Part shown: in pieces, positions 1 to 12,022 of the stretch
Layout of the letters: every line of letters begins with the position of its first letter
How positions within the stretch are numbered: position 1 is the stretch's first letter
NCBI RefSeq assembly: GCF_037126465.1
Contig: NC_088206.1
Location: 68,885,687-68,949,686 of the forward strand
Direction of reading: 5' to 3'
Length of the DNA stretch: 64,000 nucleotides
Source: Ornithodoros turicata
Taxonomy: Eukaryota; Arthropoda; Arachnida; Ixodida; Argasidae
Program-made: the position numbers and the translations under genes
The notes under the pieces: model-generated
What the model was told of the DNA's origin: nothing
The model's input: only the letters and a program-made list of their open reading frames with translations
Database searches by the model: none

Positions 1-1632
1 GTTTTATGAATAGTTGAACGGCATTTGAGAAACAAGTCGCGTGATTCAGACGTGTACAGTGTTTGTGAAAGAACATCAGATAGATTCGCGAAGCCATGTG
101 ACAGCGAGACGTAAAAGAAGCAGACACAGATAAGCTCGCGATTCTTGACATACGTGAGATATGTTCTCTGATGTTGACGTCGCGGGTGCCAGTGAGGGAA
201 TGCACTAATCGCTGCGCGATGTTTATAGTGTGAAATCGTCGTTCAGCAAACTTGGGTAAGCGAGTGTTTTAAATATTGGTATAGTGTAACACATCGTTGA
301 ACCTGTAGTATAACAGAAACAAGCATATTAGCGCTCAGTCAGTAGAAAGCTTGCAGTCTGCTTTGGAAATGTCGTCTGCAAACTACAATTAGGGTTTAGC
401 TTACTTCTACTGATACGACTTCTCCTGGGTCTTAGTGGTCTTCTAATGTAGTAGTACATAGACTTTTATTGTTAATTGTTGAATAGTGGTCATTATTTTC
501 TCGTAACTGTCTGGGACATATCTTATCGTAGGTTCGGAGTTGTATGTACTTATATGAGCACAATACGAGCAGACGATATGTCAGTTTACAACTCGTACAC
601 GTTAAAGGGTTTAATGCGGATTTCAGCCATAGATAATAGAAGCTAAATTGCAGATTGGGTCCCTTCCAACACACGTAATTATCTGCGGTATGGAATAGTG
701 CAGAAGGGGCTACGGACACGTGTACTTGTATACTAAGAATAAAGGAAGGGACATTTTACTATAAGACATCCGTAGTGGTTGTTACAGTCATGCCATGTGT
801 GTATTTGGTTCAATGCTTTGCGAAGTAGCGGAACACCGTTCACTAACGCAGACACATCCAACCCCCCCCCCCCCCCCCCCCCCAAGCACTGACTGCGGAA
901 ATGGCCGTGGAAACAGTTCTGCATTGGTCATTATTAATTTTATTTTTCCTTATAGGGCACTAAGGGGGTTTGTGTTTGTGGGCCCCATATAGGCCAATTG
1001 GAGCAGGCATATCGTGTACTGATTGCTCAATGGCTCATTAGTTTGAGTACACTCGTACTGCAACGATGCGCGCCGACTGTATAGGGTTTGTGGAACTATA
1101 GGAGTTTCACGTCAAAATGGTGGTGGTGGTGGTGAGGTCGTTTAGAAGGAAAAGGAGTGATGTTTGCCTGCCCAGATTTTGCGGCTACCAAAATGACGGA
1201 TTAATACGTCAGTATGACGTAATATCCCATCTGCAAATGACGATGACGTAGTGAGTTGTAACAAAAATTGTTCCACTTGAAATCGCATTTTTGTCAGAAA
1301 CAGCGTTGTAGAGCATATAAAATGGGGCTTCACAATCACACGACAGCACTATTACATATAACAGTCCCAACACTGCTCTAGCTTCTTGTGCACACGCATC
1401 TGACCTGTACAACTCCGCTCGCAGTGGTGAGAGCCACCCTATACTAATTTCGGATATTTAGTGACGCTAAGTAGTAGGTATACGTAGTAGCACTGGCTAC
1501 CGCTACTTCAGATTATGCGTCTCGGCGAAGTGTGTCTCTACGCGTCGCGGCCATGTCAGAGGTCCCCTCGTACGGCGTTGATTGGAACAAGAAATGCCGG
1601 GAAGGGGACGTTCCTGCAATATGTTTCCTTCG
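1..1632. other. Gene-free stretch, start of window
   Basis: I see no exon with convincing protein similarity or splice sites here. It contains a run of 22 C at about 862-883 and a short TGG repeat at about 1117-1134. Open frames across the poly-C tract only encode proline or glycine runs and are not genes. Confidence 0.5.
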
Positions 1633-1760
1633 AGTTTGAGGAGTAAGCTAGGGACACGGGCTACTGGAGCACGAAAAAATACGGAGGAGCAGACGAGACA
1701 GACGCATTCGTATCTTTCCGTGTTCCCCTGGTCCGTGTCCCTGTGCTTACTCCTCAAACT
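1633..1760. repeat. Small inverted-repeat element (about 128 bp)
   Basis: The ends are inverted copies of each other: AGTTTGAGGAGTAAGC at the left and its complement at the right, continuing imperfectly inward through GGACAC. The inner part also folds (GGAAAGATACGAA against the region near 1676). This looks like a MITE or fold-back repeat. No target duplication was identified. Confidence 0.5.
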
Positions 1761-1775
1761 GACATATCCAATATC

Positions 1776-1905
1776 TAATATATATAACTGACATAATATG
1801 ATATGTATGATGCGTAATATGATATGTATGCATGATATGATATATATGCATGATATGATATATATGATAATATATAACTGACATATCATAACTGACATAT
1901 CCAAT
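1776..1905. repeat. AT-rich tandem repeat
   Basis: Degenerate repeats of ATGATATG-like and TATATATGC-like units, bracketed by repeated ATAACTGACATA words. This is a low-complexity satellite-like tract. The long open frame on the minus strand through it (isoleucine/tyrosine-rich) is an artefact. Confidence 0.65.
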
Positions 1906-2330
1906 TAGAGATGTTTCCCTCATCGCATCCGCACCAGCTAAGCTTGCCTCCTACTCCTCTGTTCCATATTTCCTTCGGCGATTGGGAAAATTCGACGAAG
2001 GGAAATTTTTCCCCTTCTAAAAATTACCGAGAAGTGGCACTTTTTGGGCGAGGTATTCGCTGGCACCGTCTCAGACCCTGAAACCATACCCACTCCAACA
2101 AGGCTAATCTCCGGTCACACTTGTATACTGTAAATACTTTTGCGAGTAACGTGTTATCTTGCAGATACTTTCAAATGTCATACTTATAAATACTACTTTC
2201 CATATACTTTACACATTTTTCGAGTTACTTCGAAGAACGGAGGTCGAACGACAGATTCTCTTTCGTTTCGGCGATGCGCTTTCTGTTATGCTTTAGCGAC
2301 GGAGACATTCGGGACATCTACGTCCTTCTA

Positions 2331-2862
2331 CACTCTAAGAAAAAAAGGAGTACTTTTACTCCTTTTGGGGAGTAATTGCATCGCCACAAAAAATAGTCCC
2401 TTTCGGGAGTAAATGCACGGGAGTAAATGAATGTCACAGGGTGAAGACGGCATTTCACGCGCTGTTGTAAGAGTCCCAGGTACGTAATTGGTGCGCATGC
2501 ATGAAAATACTTTGAAGCAAACCGTCAACGGTGATATATCGAGTGATATAAAATCTTGCGCCATACTAGGGCACAATTTGCGAAGAAAGATGCGCTAACT
2601 GTTTCTTACTCTGTGTGGCTGGAAAATTGCTACGTTGTCTGAGTTATACAGCCTTATGTCGTTCAAATTGACCAAGGGCACATATTTACGTAGACTGTCG
2701 CATTCAGGAGACCATTCGCGAAGTTTAGTGACAATTTGCAGTCCTGGGGAGTAAATGTCGGGACTAAATGTTGGGTTAGGGGACTAAAATGGGGAGTAAT
2801 TGCAGACTAGGGGAGTGGAAGCTGCAATTACTCTCCGTTTTACTCCTTTTTTTCTTAGAGTG
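2331..2862 (+). mobile_element. MITE family A, copy 1 (532 bp)
   Basis: Starts CACTCTAAGAAAAAAAGGAG and ends with its complement, CTTAGAGTG, with TA on both outer sides. The interior repeats short GGAGTAA/TTACTCC words near both ends. A second, closely similar copy lies at 25119-25640 in the opposite orientation, which confirms a mobile unit. The TA flank fits the TA-targeting Tc1/mariner group. No coding capacity was seen; the open frames conserved between copies are simply shared repeat sequence. Confidence 0.8.
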
Positions 2863-5124
2863 TATGGGAAGGGATAGCGTGCAGTGCCTTGGGCTTGGGA
2901 ACATATGCACCAGGCGATGTGCTGTCCTGAAGGTTATGCGGGTAAACCATTGTGACCCCCCCTATCAGGCAAGATATAAGACCCGTGCCGAAACACCCGT
3001 ATAGCGAGAGAGGGAACGTAAAACATTAACTCTACGAGGTTAAAGCAATGATAAGGAGAAAAACAGTAAATTATGTAAAGTTACAGTAAATTATGGCGTT
3101 TCTGTAAATAATCCGTTCTGCATCTGTAAGGCACTTGTTCGATATTAAGGATAATTTGTTTTAAAAAAAACGCAAAAAGAAAATACGGGGCATTTTAAAA
3201 AGCAAGGTTTCCTGCGAGTCATGAAGCCTTTTGGTAATGCGATTTCCAACTTCACGCTGTTCTTATTTCTTCGATAGCGAATTCCAACTGTGGCGTCAAA
3301 GTATCTTGATATTAACGAGACTATTTAATACTATATCTTAAATATTTTTTTTTCAAGATTGGGTATTTCGCACTTTACTCAGTTACTCTTTTTGCCCGGT
3401 ACTCGGTAAGTTAACTTAAATACTTCGGTTCGTCGTCTGTCTTAGCACCGTGAAGCAGCTATGGCTATGAGATGATTAGTCAGTGTCGCCAGTGTGATTC
3501 AAAGATTGGAAATTGCGCACCAATCAACAGTGTACTGTATGCGGCAAGGAACATGGCTGCAAAAACTCCCTGCTGCCAGCCGACTGGCTGCTGTAACCAT
3601 GCAGATGCTGACCTTTGCATTTGCTTGAGTACTAACTTCAATAATAATAACAACTTTATTTTTAGATGATGAATGGGGAGTTTCATCGCCAGGGGGCGAT
3701 ACTCTTGCTGGTAGTGATGTGGGAATGAAAGAATGAGCCCCATTCAAATGATCAAAGTCATATATGGTGTCCAAAAAGGTAAAAAGAATGTCGGTGGCCA
3801 GGGACGAATTTTGTGCTGTATTTTAGTAGTAGTATGAACGCTGAGTGCAATAGCCGTACGAGAGCCAGTTGCAACTACACAATTTCATTACCTCGTTCTA
3901 AATACAATGTGCCCTTGGCCGCTACTGCTTCTGTACCGCTTGTGTACACCCGCCTTGTACCACGTGGTTACTGCATCGGCATTTCTGCGCCTTCCCAGTT
4001 TGTGCACGCCGAACATACGAGTCACAATAGAAGCTGGCTTGTTTGAGGCTTCAACAACGAATTAACCGCGTGCGAAATAGAAGCTGGACCGATATGAGCT
4101 TCGTTACGGGTACTAACATTAGTGCTAACGCTTTCTGAATAATTGACCTCATTAATGCTCGCAGCTATAACTCAGACCGACGGATTGCCGTTTGTGTTTT
4201 GACGTGGTGCGGCGTTTACCCGCCCCAAACAATCAATATAAGCTCGACACGTCGTCTACGCCTCCTTATTATTCGACCTCGCACGTGGGCAGACAGCGAC
4301 AATCCTACGCACGGTCGGGGGTCGGGGTCGTGCTCTCGTGTTGGATCTCGTCTGCCGAATCCATCACCCACGCTCCAATTTTCATGAAGGCCTTCAACAC
4401 ACAAATCTATAGCACACGGAATCGATATAGACTGATACGGTCCGTCACGCACATGGGCTATTGTAGGAATGGTGCTTTCGGTTCTCGCCGGATCCTTGGG
4501 TAAGAGTGGTCACGTGACTTCGCGAGCATTTTTCCTTTTTTTTTTTTTTTAAGGAGCAATGAAATGACACTTATTAGCATTGCTCCAAACCCTGCTTCAT
4601 TCGTCGCGTCGAGCAACCTACCGGGAACCAGCAACGTTGTTTCGCAGTTACAGAGACGCCCTGAAAAAAAAACAGCCATGAGCGATCTCCTGGCATGACG
4701 CAATTCGGTGAGTGTGACGTAGCATCAACGTAGCGAGCAGCCACGAGGTCTCATTCACCTCTGAAAAATTCGTGCGCTACGGTGCGTCTAGGTGCGCCGC
4801 TTACTTGCGGGGGATCCACCACGTCATCAAGTGACGTCAACGTCACTCACTCCTGGAGTCCCACTGTTCCCCTCCTCCGTCACGCTTCCCTCTCCGTGTC
4901 TCCTGCACGGCACACAGTCTACGGAATAATAAAGTAACTGGAAGTCGCACGACACGCATACCCAGCGTCGATAATCTCTAATTTCAACGTCAAAGCTATC
5001 AACCACACACTTCCCTTGATTGTGGTTTCATCGCTTAGGGCCTTTTCTTTTCTCCTTTACCTCGTGATTGATTGGCTGTTGACCCCCAACGACAGCTCGC
5101 GCACTGATAGCGGCACTCGTTTTT
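2863..5124. other. Gene-free stretch
   Basis: No gene recognised. At about 3432-3475 a short piece resembles the 3' end of the class II tRNA-derived SINE described at 30405-30694 (words GAAGCA, TGGCTATGAG). Poly-T near 4536 and a GC-richer stretch at 4200-4500 have open frames but no recognisable protein. Confidence 0.45.
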
Positions 5125-5205
5125 AGCAGATGACAATGCAAAGCAGACGACACGGGTGACACGTCGCAAAGCAGACGACGCAGATGACACGACTTAGCAG
5201 ACGAC
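5125..5205 (+). repeat. Cluster of AGCAGACGAC words
   Basis: Three exact copies start at 5142, 5170 and 5196 (spacing 28 and 26), with near matches AGCAGATGAC at about 5125 and GCAGATGAC at about 5180. A further exact copy on the other strand lies at 5470. This is part of the window-wide over-representation of this word. Confidence 0.75.
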
Positions 5206-5859
5206 GTTCTTTCATGTGCCGTTATCATTCCCCCGCATGGAGAGGTGCGTTTAATAATTCACAAACATTGAAAACGAAGGGAGAGCGCGTTCGGATGAGG
5301 TGCAAATTTGAGTTCGCGAATCTTTTTCTTTTTTTTTTCTCGTCCATTTTCGTTATCTTTCTTTTCTCTTCCACCTCATTGTTGCCAGACTTTTGCCTAT
5401 TGACGCCGTGATGTGAGTTTGGTATGGGAGAAAGTCATTTCATGCGGGGCACGCGCAGATAGCCAGGACGTCGTCTGCTGCTTTTAGGGCCCGAAGACAC
5501 TTCCTGTCGCTGTCGTGACTGCCAGTAATTTGGGAATGAGTGTATATGGAATATGGTATGAGCGGAGAGTACGAATGTTTGAGGTTCCTCCTATCAGTAT
5601 CGAAGTGCGTAGTGGAAGAAGTTGCTCTGTTGCGAACCGGGGCGATGACTTCTTCGTAATGGGGGCGGTCGTTCTTGCGGTGTCTGTGTGTTTTCGAAGT
5701 TGGTTGCTTAGGTACGTTTACGGGAGCTTGAACATTAGCGATACCGAAAGGAAACTTTGTTGCAAAATGTTTGTGATTTGCTGGTACATATTTGTAACGC
5801 GTTTGTTGTTCGTTTGTTTATTTCGCCATTTTCGTTCATTTTTTGCACGTTTTGTAATA

Positions 5860-6032
5860 CAGTGAACCCTCGTTAATATGACCCCCGATAATCTGACATA
5901 CGAGCTTTACGACCATACTCCTGGGGAACAATGCAGTGAAACCTCCGCAAATCTCCCCCGTTAATATGACAATTCCGCACTATGACCAAAATTTTCGGGA
6001 ACGACCATGGTCATAATAACGAGGGTTCACTG
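5860..6032 (+). mobile_element. MITE family B, copy 1 (173 bp)
   Basis: Terminal inverted repeat CAGTGAACCCTCGTTAATA at the left and its near complement at the right (TAATAACGAGGGTTCACTG), flanked by TA on both sides. The interior also contains TTAATATGAC words. An almost identical 173-bp copy is at 11503-11675. The TA duplication and CAGTG ends fit a pogo/Tigger-type non-autonomous element; that class assignment is inference. Confidence 0.85.
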
Positions 6033-6621
6033 TACTGCAATAATGTTCGATACTATATATGTATGATGTGCTCGAACTGCAACCTTTATGTCAAGACGAT
6101 TATTTCTATTCTATAGGTTCGAACAGTATTTGAGGTACTTATCCGATGGAATAAACGAACATGTCCATTTCCTCACTCTCTCCTTTTTTCCCCTCTTGCC
6201 GGTGGAAATTTCTTTATCTCTTTATGGTATAGTTGTACCTGCGCTATATTTAGCCCTTACCTTGCATAAACATTTTTTCATAACAACCTATAGCAGTTCG
6301 CGTATACTGGCATGAATGGGTGTTTTGCGTAACGCGTTTTAGTTCCGGTTCTGATTTACAACTATTGCGTAAACGGTAGACACAGACGCGTGCATTTCGA
6401 CCCTTGCATAATGTATCAACTGGATACACATGTTTGCTATTGTTGTCACTCGCACGAGCAGCACACAAGTTCAATAATCGGCATTACAAGCGTCATATAC
6501 AGTTAGTATTATTTTGTATCTTGACAAAAAAAAAAAAAAAAGCCGCAAAAGGAGCAGTCCTGTAGGAAAATCTACTTGAAAAGATACGGTTACAGTTACT
6601 ACACGAAAAGATAACTATAGT
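6033..6621. other. Gene-free stretch
   Basis: No gene recognised. It holds a poly-A run near 6525-6541 and otherwise unremarkable AT-rich sequence. Confidence 0.45.
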
Positions 6622-6908
6622 CGTGTTCAACTTAAGAAGGAAAAGAAATCTAGTTCGTCAGCTCTCAAAATATTACTGCGCCGCAGATAGAGGATGGCTG
6701 GACACAGAGAGGTCACGCTCTCTCCCTGCGCCAGATAATATAACCCATCATACTCACTCTGCTTCTGTATTGGCTGTGAAGACTGTACACAAATGACACT
6801 ATACGCTGCGTGGTGGCGCTCGAGTATTTCTCCTGGCGGACTATTGCGACGTATCCGGCGTATGTATTTCGGCGGGTTGTATTTCTTTCCCTTCTTAAGT
6901 TGAACACG
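6622..6908 (+). mobile_element. MITE family C, copy 1 (about 287 bp)
   Basis: Ends in inverted repeats: CGTGTTCAACTTAAGAAGG at the left and CCTTCTTAAGTTGAACACG at the right. The interior (GTCAGCTCTCAAAATATTAC, CTCTCTCCCTGCGCCAGATA) matches the copy at 15554-15842. No open frame of interest. Confidence 0.8.
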
Positions 6909-8256
6909 AGTATAAGTTACATTTGCGGTTACCCTCCACCAATGGTAACTACAGTTACAAGTAACTTAAATTATTTTACAATTTACGAGTTATCCTTATC
7001 AGATGATACAAGAGAACGAGGACTAGTTTCTTTATCAATGCCCGTATAAAGAATATGAATCTATAAGAAGATTTACCATCCATTACACTGCCCATGCGTA
7101 TAAAGTGTATGCACATATACACTATCTTTGAGCATCATGCTGTTATCAGCCCAACTGTTCGTGCGGAAAATTAAATCTCGTACGACTCTGACTATCGTAC
7201 CATATCCAATCTACACGTACACGGGCGACAACAGGTCTATAAAAGGGCCGTATCGCGAAAAGCTTGTATGCGTTATCAATATTATATGGTGTACGAGTGT
7301 AAGTTATGTTCACTTATACAGGTGGTGAGTTCCTTATCAACCTTTGTGTCAAGGCTGTTTCTATACTAGGCTCGAAGAGCATTTGAGATACTCATCCAAT
7401 TACATTAGGAACATTCACTACACTGGATAAATAAACACTTAATTATGCTTACTTTCATGACAGATACTTTGCAAAATTGTATTTCAAGAGGATGGACAGT
7501 AATAAGATTAATTTAGTTATACTTCTATGTATTTATATGTATTATAATAACGTCGCTGCACGTACTTGTATTTGCCATATACAGATATTTGAGGACAGTA
7601 ATGTGAACTGTAATATCTTTCGTATGGCTCTGTCGTTTCGCATGTCCGCAAAACATCATTCAAAGACAGCACGAAAGTATGGGGTGGAAAGTTGGTAGAG
7701 CCATTTATGACAACCGTTTTTTACCTGCACCGACGTATTTGTAAGCTTTTTTTAAATGTTATATTACGTAACCCGTGAAAAAAAATGTTACAATTACTGT
7801 TACGGTCGTAATTAACGTCACAATTACTTGCTCAATTGATAGCTTATCTTACTTACCAGTGATGCTTTTTCGTTTATCACTTCTTTTTCTTTTATTTGCC
7901 TCCTCTCCTCATCTGGTTCACGTGATCACGCCTAGGTGTCACCTGTTCATTATTTTTGTATCCTATGGATTTTTGTACTGCAGTGCACGAAAAGGGGTTT
8001 GTATCATAAAACACAGTATAGTTTCAACGTTTTATCTCTTTATCACTACCAGTGATTGTAAAATATAGTTTGAATTCTCTTTTAAAATCCTATAAGCGTC
8101 CTCCGCATTGAACATCGGCTAAGGGTGTCACAGACGAACTGTATCCTCTTCGAACAACCCTTATCTATTTCCGGAACAAACGTTTTCATAGCGTGGCTTT
8201 AGTACGGAGTCCCGATAAGATAGCATTCTTGTAAGGTACGGGGAAGTTGTCTGTGT
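6909..8256. other. AT-rich gene-free stretch
   Basis: AT-rich sequence with only short frames lacking any recognisable domain. I see no splice-supported exon. Confidence 0.45.
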
Positions 8257-8505
8257 GTGACCAGTCGGCCACTGATACTCAGGGCGACAGTAATGTTTGT
8301 GGTGTCCCTGCCACAAAGGCTAATCTTGCTAGGCCTTCGACGACTTGCAAAACTTGTAGGTGCCATCTGTCGTGTACACAAGGAGATACGGAGGCAATCA
8401 GGGGAAATACTTTCTCTCGGATCCGATGTTCTGTACAAAGGCATGACGGCCGTGAACTGCTGTTTCGCATGGGCTAACTTTAGACGATTTCAGAAATTGC
8501 ATGGA
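8257..8505 (+). pseudogene. Possible decayed transposase fragment
   Basis: An 83-codon open frame and an overlapping frame on the same strand together read like a helix-turn-helix segment of a PIF/Harbinger-type transposase (GDSNVCGV in one frame, then RRLAKLVGAICRVHKEIRR in the other). This would need a frameshift in between. The match is by eye to the general shape of that family only. It could equally be chance coding-like sequence. Confidence 0.2.
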
Positions 8506-8810
8506 TGACCCACCAGAGAGCGCCGTGTTGCGAAAGCCCCGCTGCATCTTGGGATTTAGTTTTCATGAGTCAGAGAGGAGAAGAAGAGCGCAAACGGTTT
8601 CGGTTTTCTCTCTCCTTCACCTCCCGCACCTTCAAGCAACAGGCAGACGAGCACGAATGCAAACCATTTCCCACAACGCATTGCGCGATGCGCGCGACTT
8701 GGGCGACGGAGGGCCCCCGTGCGGAGCACAAGGGCAATATCTGAAATCGCCTATTGGCGGCCACTGTGATCGTATGTGTTCTGTGGCGGGTGGTTCTCTT
8801 GGACTACCCA

Positions 8811-9147
8811 GAGTCACTAAATAAGCTTCGCTTCAGAGTACCGACACTGAGGTCCAAGGGAGAGCAGGAGCGCCATTTTGTTTCCGCGCCACACCGGTAC
8901 CATCCCCAGTTGAGGATCAAAGACGGCTAACATAATGTTCGCTGTGGGGTAGAGAATCGTGTATGATTGTTGTGCGATAATCCCATGTATTGCAAACGAA
9001 AGGAACATTTCACCGGCGCACGATAGATGGCATCGTGCGCTAACGTGCGCGTGCGCGTGGGTAGCGTGGCGCAAAAACAAAATGGCGCATGAACGCTCTT
9101 GGAACTCAGTGTCGATACTCTGAAGCGTAGCTCATTTAGTGACTCTA
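8811..9147 (+). mobile_element. MITE with about 80-bp inverted repeats and 9-10-bp target duplication
   Basis: Both ends carry AGAGTCACTAAAT-type termini, and the inverted similarity continues about 80 bp inward (CGCTTCAGAGTA, CGACACTGAG, GCGCCATTTTGTTT). The direct repeat GGACTACCCA lies immediately outside both ends (8801-8810 and 9148-9157) and reads as a target-site duplication. Long terminal repeats with a 9-10-bp duplication fit a Mutator-like (MULE) non-autonomous element. Confidence 0.8.
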
Positions 9148-9253
9148 GGACTACCCAAATCGCAGAGCAAGAGAGGGACAACACACCCCACCCTCTCTCC
9201 TATGCCCACAATCAATCTCTTCCATCCCTCTTTCACCCTTCCCTCATCTCGCA

Positions 9254-9271
9254 CCCCCCCCCCCCCCCCCC
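9254..9271 (+). repeat. Poly-C tract
   Basis: A run of about 18 C following a pyrimidine-rich stretch. Length is probably variable and prone to assembly error. Confidence 0.8.
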
Positions 9272-9401
9272 GAGCAGACTGACCGCACGTTGCACCAATC
9301 ATTGCAAGTGACCGGCCTGCATCTTAACTTTCCACCATCACCACTTCAACATCCGATATCACTTTATCTTATCTCATCCCGGTTACAGGCGTGAGGCCGT
9401 C

Positions 9402-9562
9402 CACGCCCAAGCAGCAAAATGTACTGAAAGTCGAGTGCAATAGGGGTGGACGGGTAGGTGGAAGGCCTTGAACAGACTGATGAAACTAGAGAACATTGAT
9501 AAGACACATACCGTCCACCCCTATTGCACTCGACTTTCAGTACATTGTGCTGCTTGGGCGTG
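9402..9562 (+). mobile_element. MITE family D, 161-bp copy
   Basis: About 52-bp terminal inverted repeats, beginning CACGCCCAAGCAGCA at the left and ending with TGCTGCTTGGGCGTG at the right. The arms continue AATGTACTGAAAGTCGAGTG on each side, and the loop is about 57 bp. The terminal CCAAGCAGCAC core is shared with the 82-bp element at 10117-10198. Confidence 0.8.
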
Positions 9563-10116
9563 AGTAACGCCAACAACGGGAAGCCGGTCTCGTCACTACC
9601 TTCTCGTCACCACCACCCTTCCCATTCCGCGATCGTCAGTTGTGAATGCGATAGGTGTCTGCTGTCCAATATCCTAAATGACCAGTTTTAACGCATAAAA
9701 GGCCCACCATTTGCGGCCAAGTCGATAGGGGACTTAATAGGGGAAGGGCACGCATGTTATTCGGTAAGTAGGCATCGACTCGGCCTCAGCTATGGATGCC
9801 CGCGGCATGTGAAATATTTTATTGGCAGTACGCAGTTTTGAAATGTCGTGAAATACTGCTCCCGTACAGACGTCGTCGTCGACCTGCTGATGGTTAGCTT
9901 AGTGTAGAACAGTCTAGAGGGCGCTTGGAACAGTGCAGAAGATACAGGCTGGCGGCGATATATAGGGCAGTACGGTTTGGGCTCGTGAAATATTCAGACG
10001 CTGTACCGTTAGCGTTGGGTTGTTTTTTTACTATACATGGTGTCAGGATTGACATTGTGACAGTCTAGCGAAGGATCGATCTGTTCGACACGGTTACTCA
10101 GCTCGAAATATAAATA

Positions 10117-10198
10117 CTACCCAAGCAGCACAATATCTTGGCCTAATATTGACAATGTTGGCTCCATATTGGCCCAAGATGTTGTGCTGCTTGGGTAG
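10117..10198 (+). mobile_element. MITE family D-like mini-element (82 bp)
   Basis: A short, nearly complete palindrome with ends CTACCCAAGCAGCACAA and TTGTGCTGCTTGGGTAG. It shares the CCCAAGCAGCACAA core with the element at 9402-9562 but has a different interior (CTTGGCC, TTGACAATGTTGG). Confidence 0.75.
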
Positions 10199-10257
10199 TC
10201 GCTATCTAAGCCAATGGGCTTGCGTTGCTTGCATTTGCATGGCGGTGACAGACTATA

Positions 10258-10337
10258 GCAGACGACAGTGACGCGCCACTATGTAGCCACTGTTTAAGCC
10301 AATGTCCACGCTTATTGAGGGATAGTAGCAGACGACA
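10258..10337 (+). repeat. Two AGCAGACGAC words 70 bp apart
   Basis: Exact copies at 10258-10267 and 10328-10337, each preceded by TA or GT and followed by AG-G-ACG (CAGTGACG, CAGGGACG). Their wider flanks are only loosely alike, so this is either an old tandem duplication or independent copies of the word. Confidence 0.7.
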
Positions 10338-11502
10338 GGGACGAGATGGTGTGATTAGAGATTCGCGTTAGTTTGCAGAGGACTGATGATGCAAATGGGT
10401 AACATGCTGGCATCTCAATAGTGTGGGTGAGAAAGAAGCGAATGATATCCCGGGATAACGACGGTGGGGTCTTTCGGTCAGCTTGTGGGCCCCGGATGTT
10501 TACGTGCCGATGGTAGTTTTCTGTTTCGCGTACCAGATGCCTTTTACACCATCTTGCGTGGCGGAACAGGCTTCCAAAGAGGTAATACAACAAATCGGTG
10601 ACATCGCTTTCTCTTGCCGCTACGAGGAAACCATCGACAACGTCAGAGACAAGGTCACGTGTGAGGAAAGAGTTTAAATTCTACTCGTGCAGCCTTAATT
10701 ACGCGTGATGCGATGTGGCCTAGGCATATAGTCAATAACCCTCTCAGAATAATAGGCGCCTTGATGTCTCTAGAATACTAGTCAGACTGTTGTCAAAGCT
10801 GTTTCTGAAACGCTCTGTAACTCAAGAACACGATTTTCCGAAGTGTAATGTAAAAATAACGATAGAACTAACAGCGTACGTAGCTGAACTATTTATTCGT
10901 TAGTAGTTCTATAATATGTAATTACATTTGCTATAGTTATTTTCAAAGCATCACCATTGCTTTCTCATTGACATTGTAGTTGGTGTGGCCTATTCCCTAA
11001 TTAATTGCAAGTGATCGAAGTCAATGTCTTCTCCTCTACTATAAAGGTTATCCTATGGTCGTTAAATACATATACGTCATTTAGGGTAGCCAAGAGCACG
11101 CCTTTTTGTCAGTTAGTGCTGGGAATGACCTTTTAAATTTGCGCGCAAGGACAATCTGACCATAACTTCCTCTCGAAGCTGTTTTTCCTGAAGCTACAAG
11201 TATAGTGTTACTATCTTGAGCTGTTATTGCTCGCATATTCCATACACTGCCAATTAGAAGCAAGTATGTTTCGTGGACAGTTCTTTCCTTCCTATAACAT
11301 AGTCACGCCGAATGAGTTGTCAGGCATGTGTTCATTCACGTCAACGTGTTTACGTAATCTCGTTCGCTTCGGTTGGTTGCTCAGTGACAGCTCTGTCCAT
11401 TTACCGACATATTACTCACATACTCGTCGCGAACAAGGTGAAGCTCCCGTTAAAGTTTCTAGTATTTGCTTACCTTTTTAATCGCTTAATTTTAATCACT
11501 TA
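10338..11502. other. Gene-free stretch
   Basis: Nothing recognisable. Only short open frames without domains, and AT-rich sequence from about 10680 to 11100. Confidence 0.4.
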
Positions 11503-11675
11503 CAGTGAACCCTCGTTAATATGACCCCCGATAATCTGACATACGCGCTTTACAACCATACTCATGGGGAACAATGCAGTGAAACCTCTGCAAATCCCCC
11601 CCGTTAATATGACAATTCCGCATTATGACCAAAATTTTCGGGAACGACCATGGTCATAATAACGAGGGTTCACTG
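11503..11675 (+). mobile_element. MITE family B, copy 2 (173 bp)
   Basis: Same length, termini (CAGTGAACCCTCG and its complement) and interior as the copy at 5860-6032, with a few substitutions. Flanked by TA on both sides. Confidence 0.85.
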
Positions 11676-11927
11676 TATTACGTCGCAGCAACATGATACG
11701 TATACTATAAAACTCCTTCATTTCGCGGCCCTAAATTTTCGCGAATCGACTAACAGGGATACATTCGCGACCACTAAATTTCGCGGGCTCCTCAAGCTCC
11801 TCCTCCTCCTCTGTTTTGAAGGCTCGCGAAATAGAAGGGATTTACAGTAACGAGAAACCATTATATTTTTGATCAATAATATACATAAACTCGCGTATGG
11901 TGTAGTTGTTACGATGATCGCGCCTTG

Positions 11928-12015
11928 CGTCTTGCAGTTTTTTGCACTGGGCCTCCCACGTTGTACTTGCTACAATGTGAAATAAAGTTTCGATTCAATT
12001 CAATTCAATTCAATT
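11928..12015 (+). mobile_element. Possible LINE 3' end with ATTCA tandem tail
   Basis: An AATAAA signal in GTGAAATAAAGTTTCGATTC is followed directly by a short tandem array of the 5-base unit CAATT (11995-12015). Short tandem tails of this type are typical of non-LTR retrotransposon 3' ends. No reverse-transcriptase sequence remains upstream. Confidence 0.35.
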
Positions 12016-12022
12016 CCACGCA

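Noticed and set aside
733..992. Open frames across the poly-C tract
   Set aside because: They only encode glycine or proline runs with no domain or splice support.
2328..2576. 82-codon frame conserved with one at 25443-25652
   Set aside because: Both lie inside copies of MITE family A, so the similarity is repeat identity, not a protein gene.
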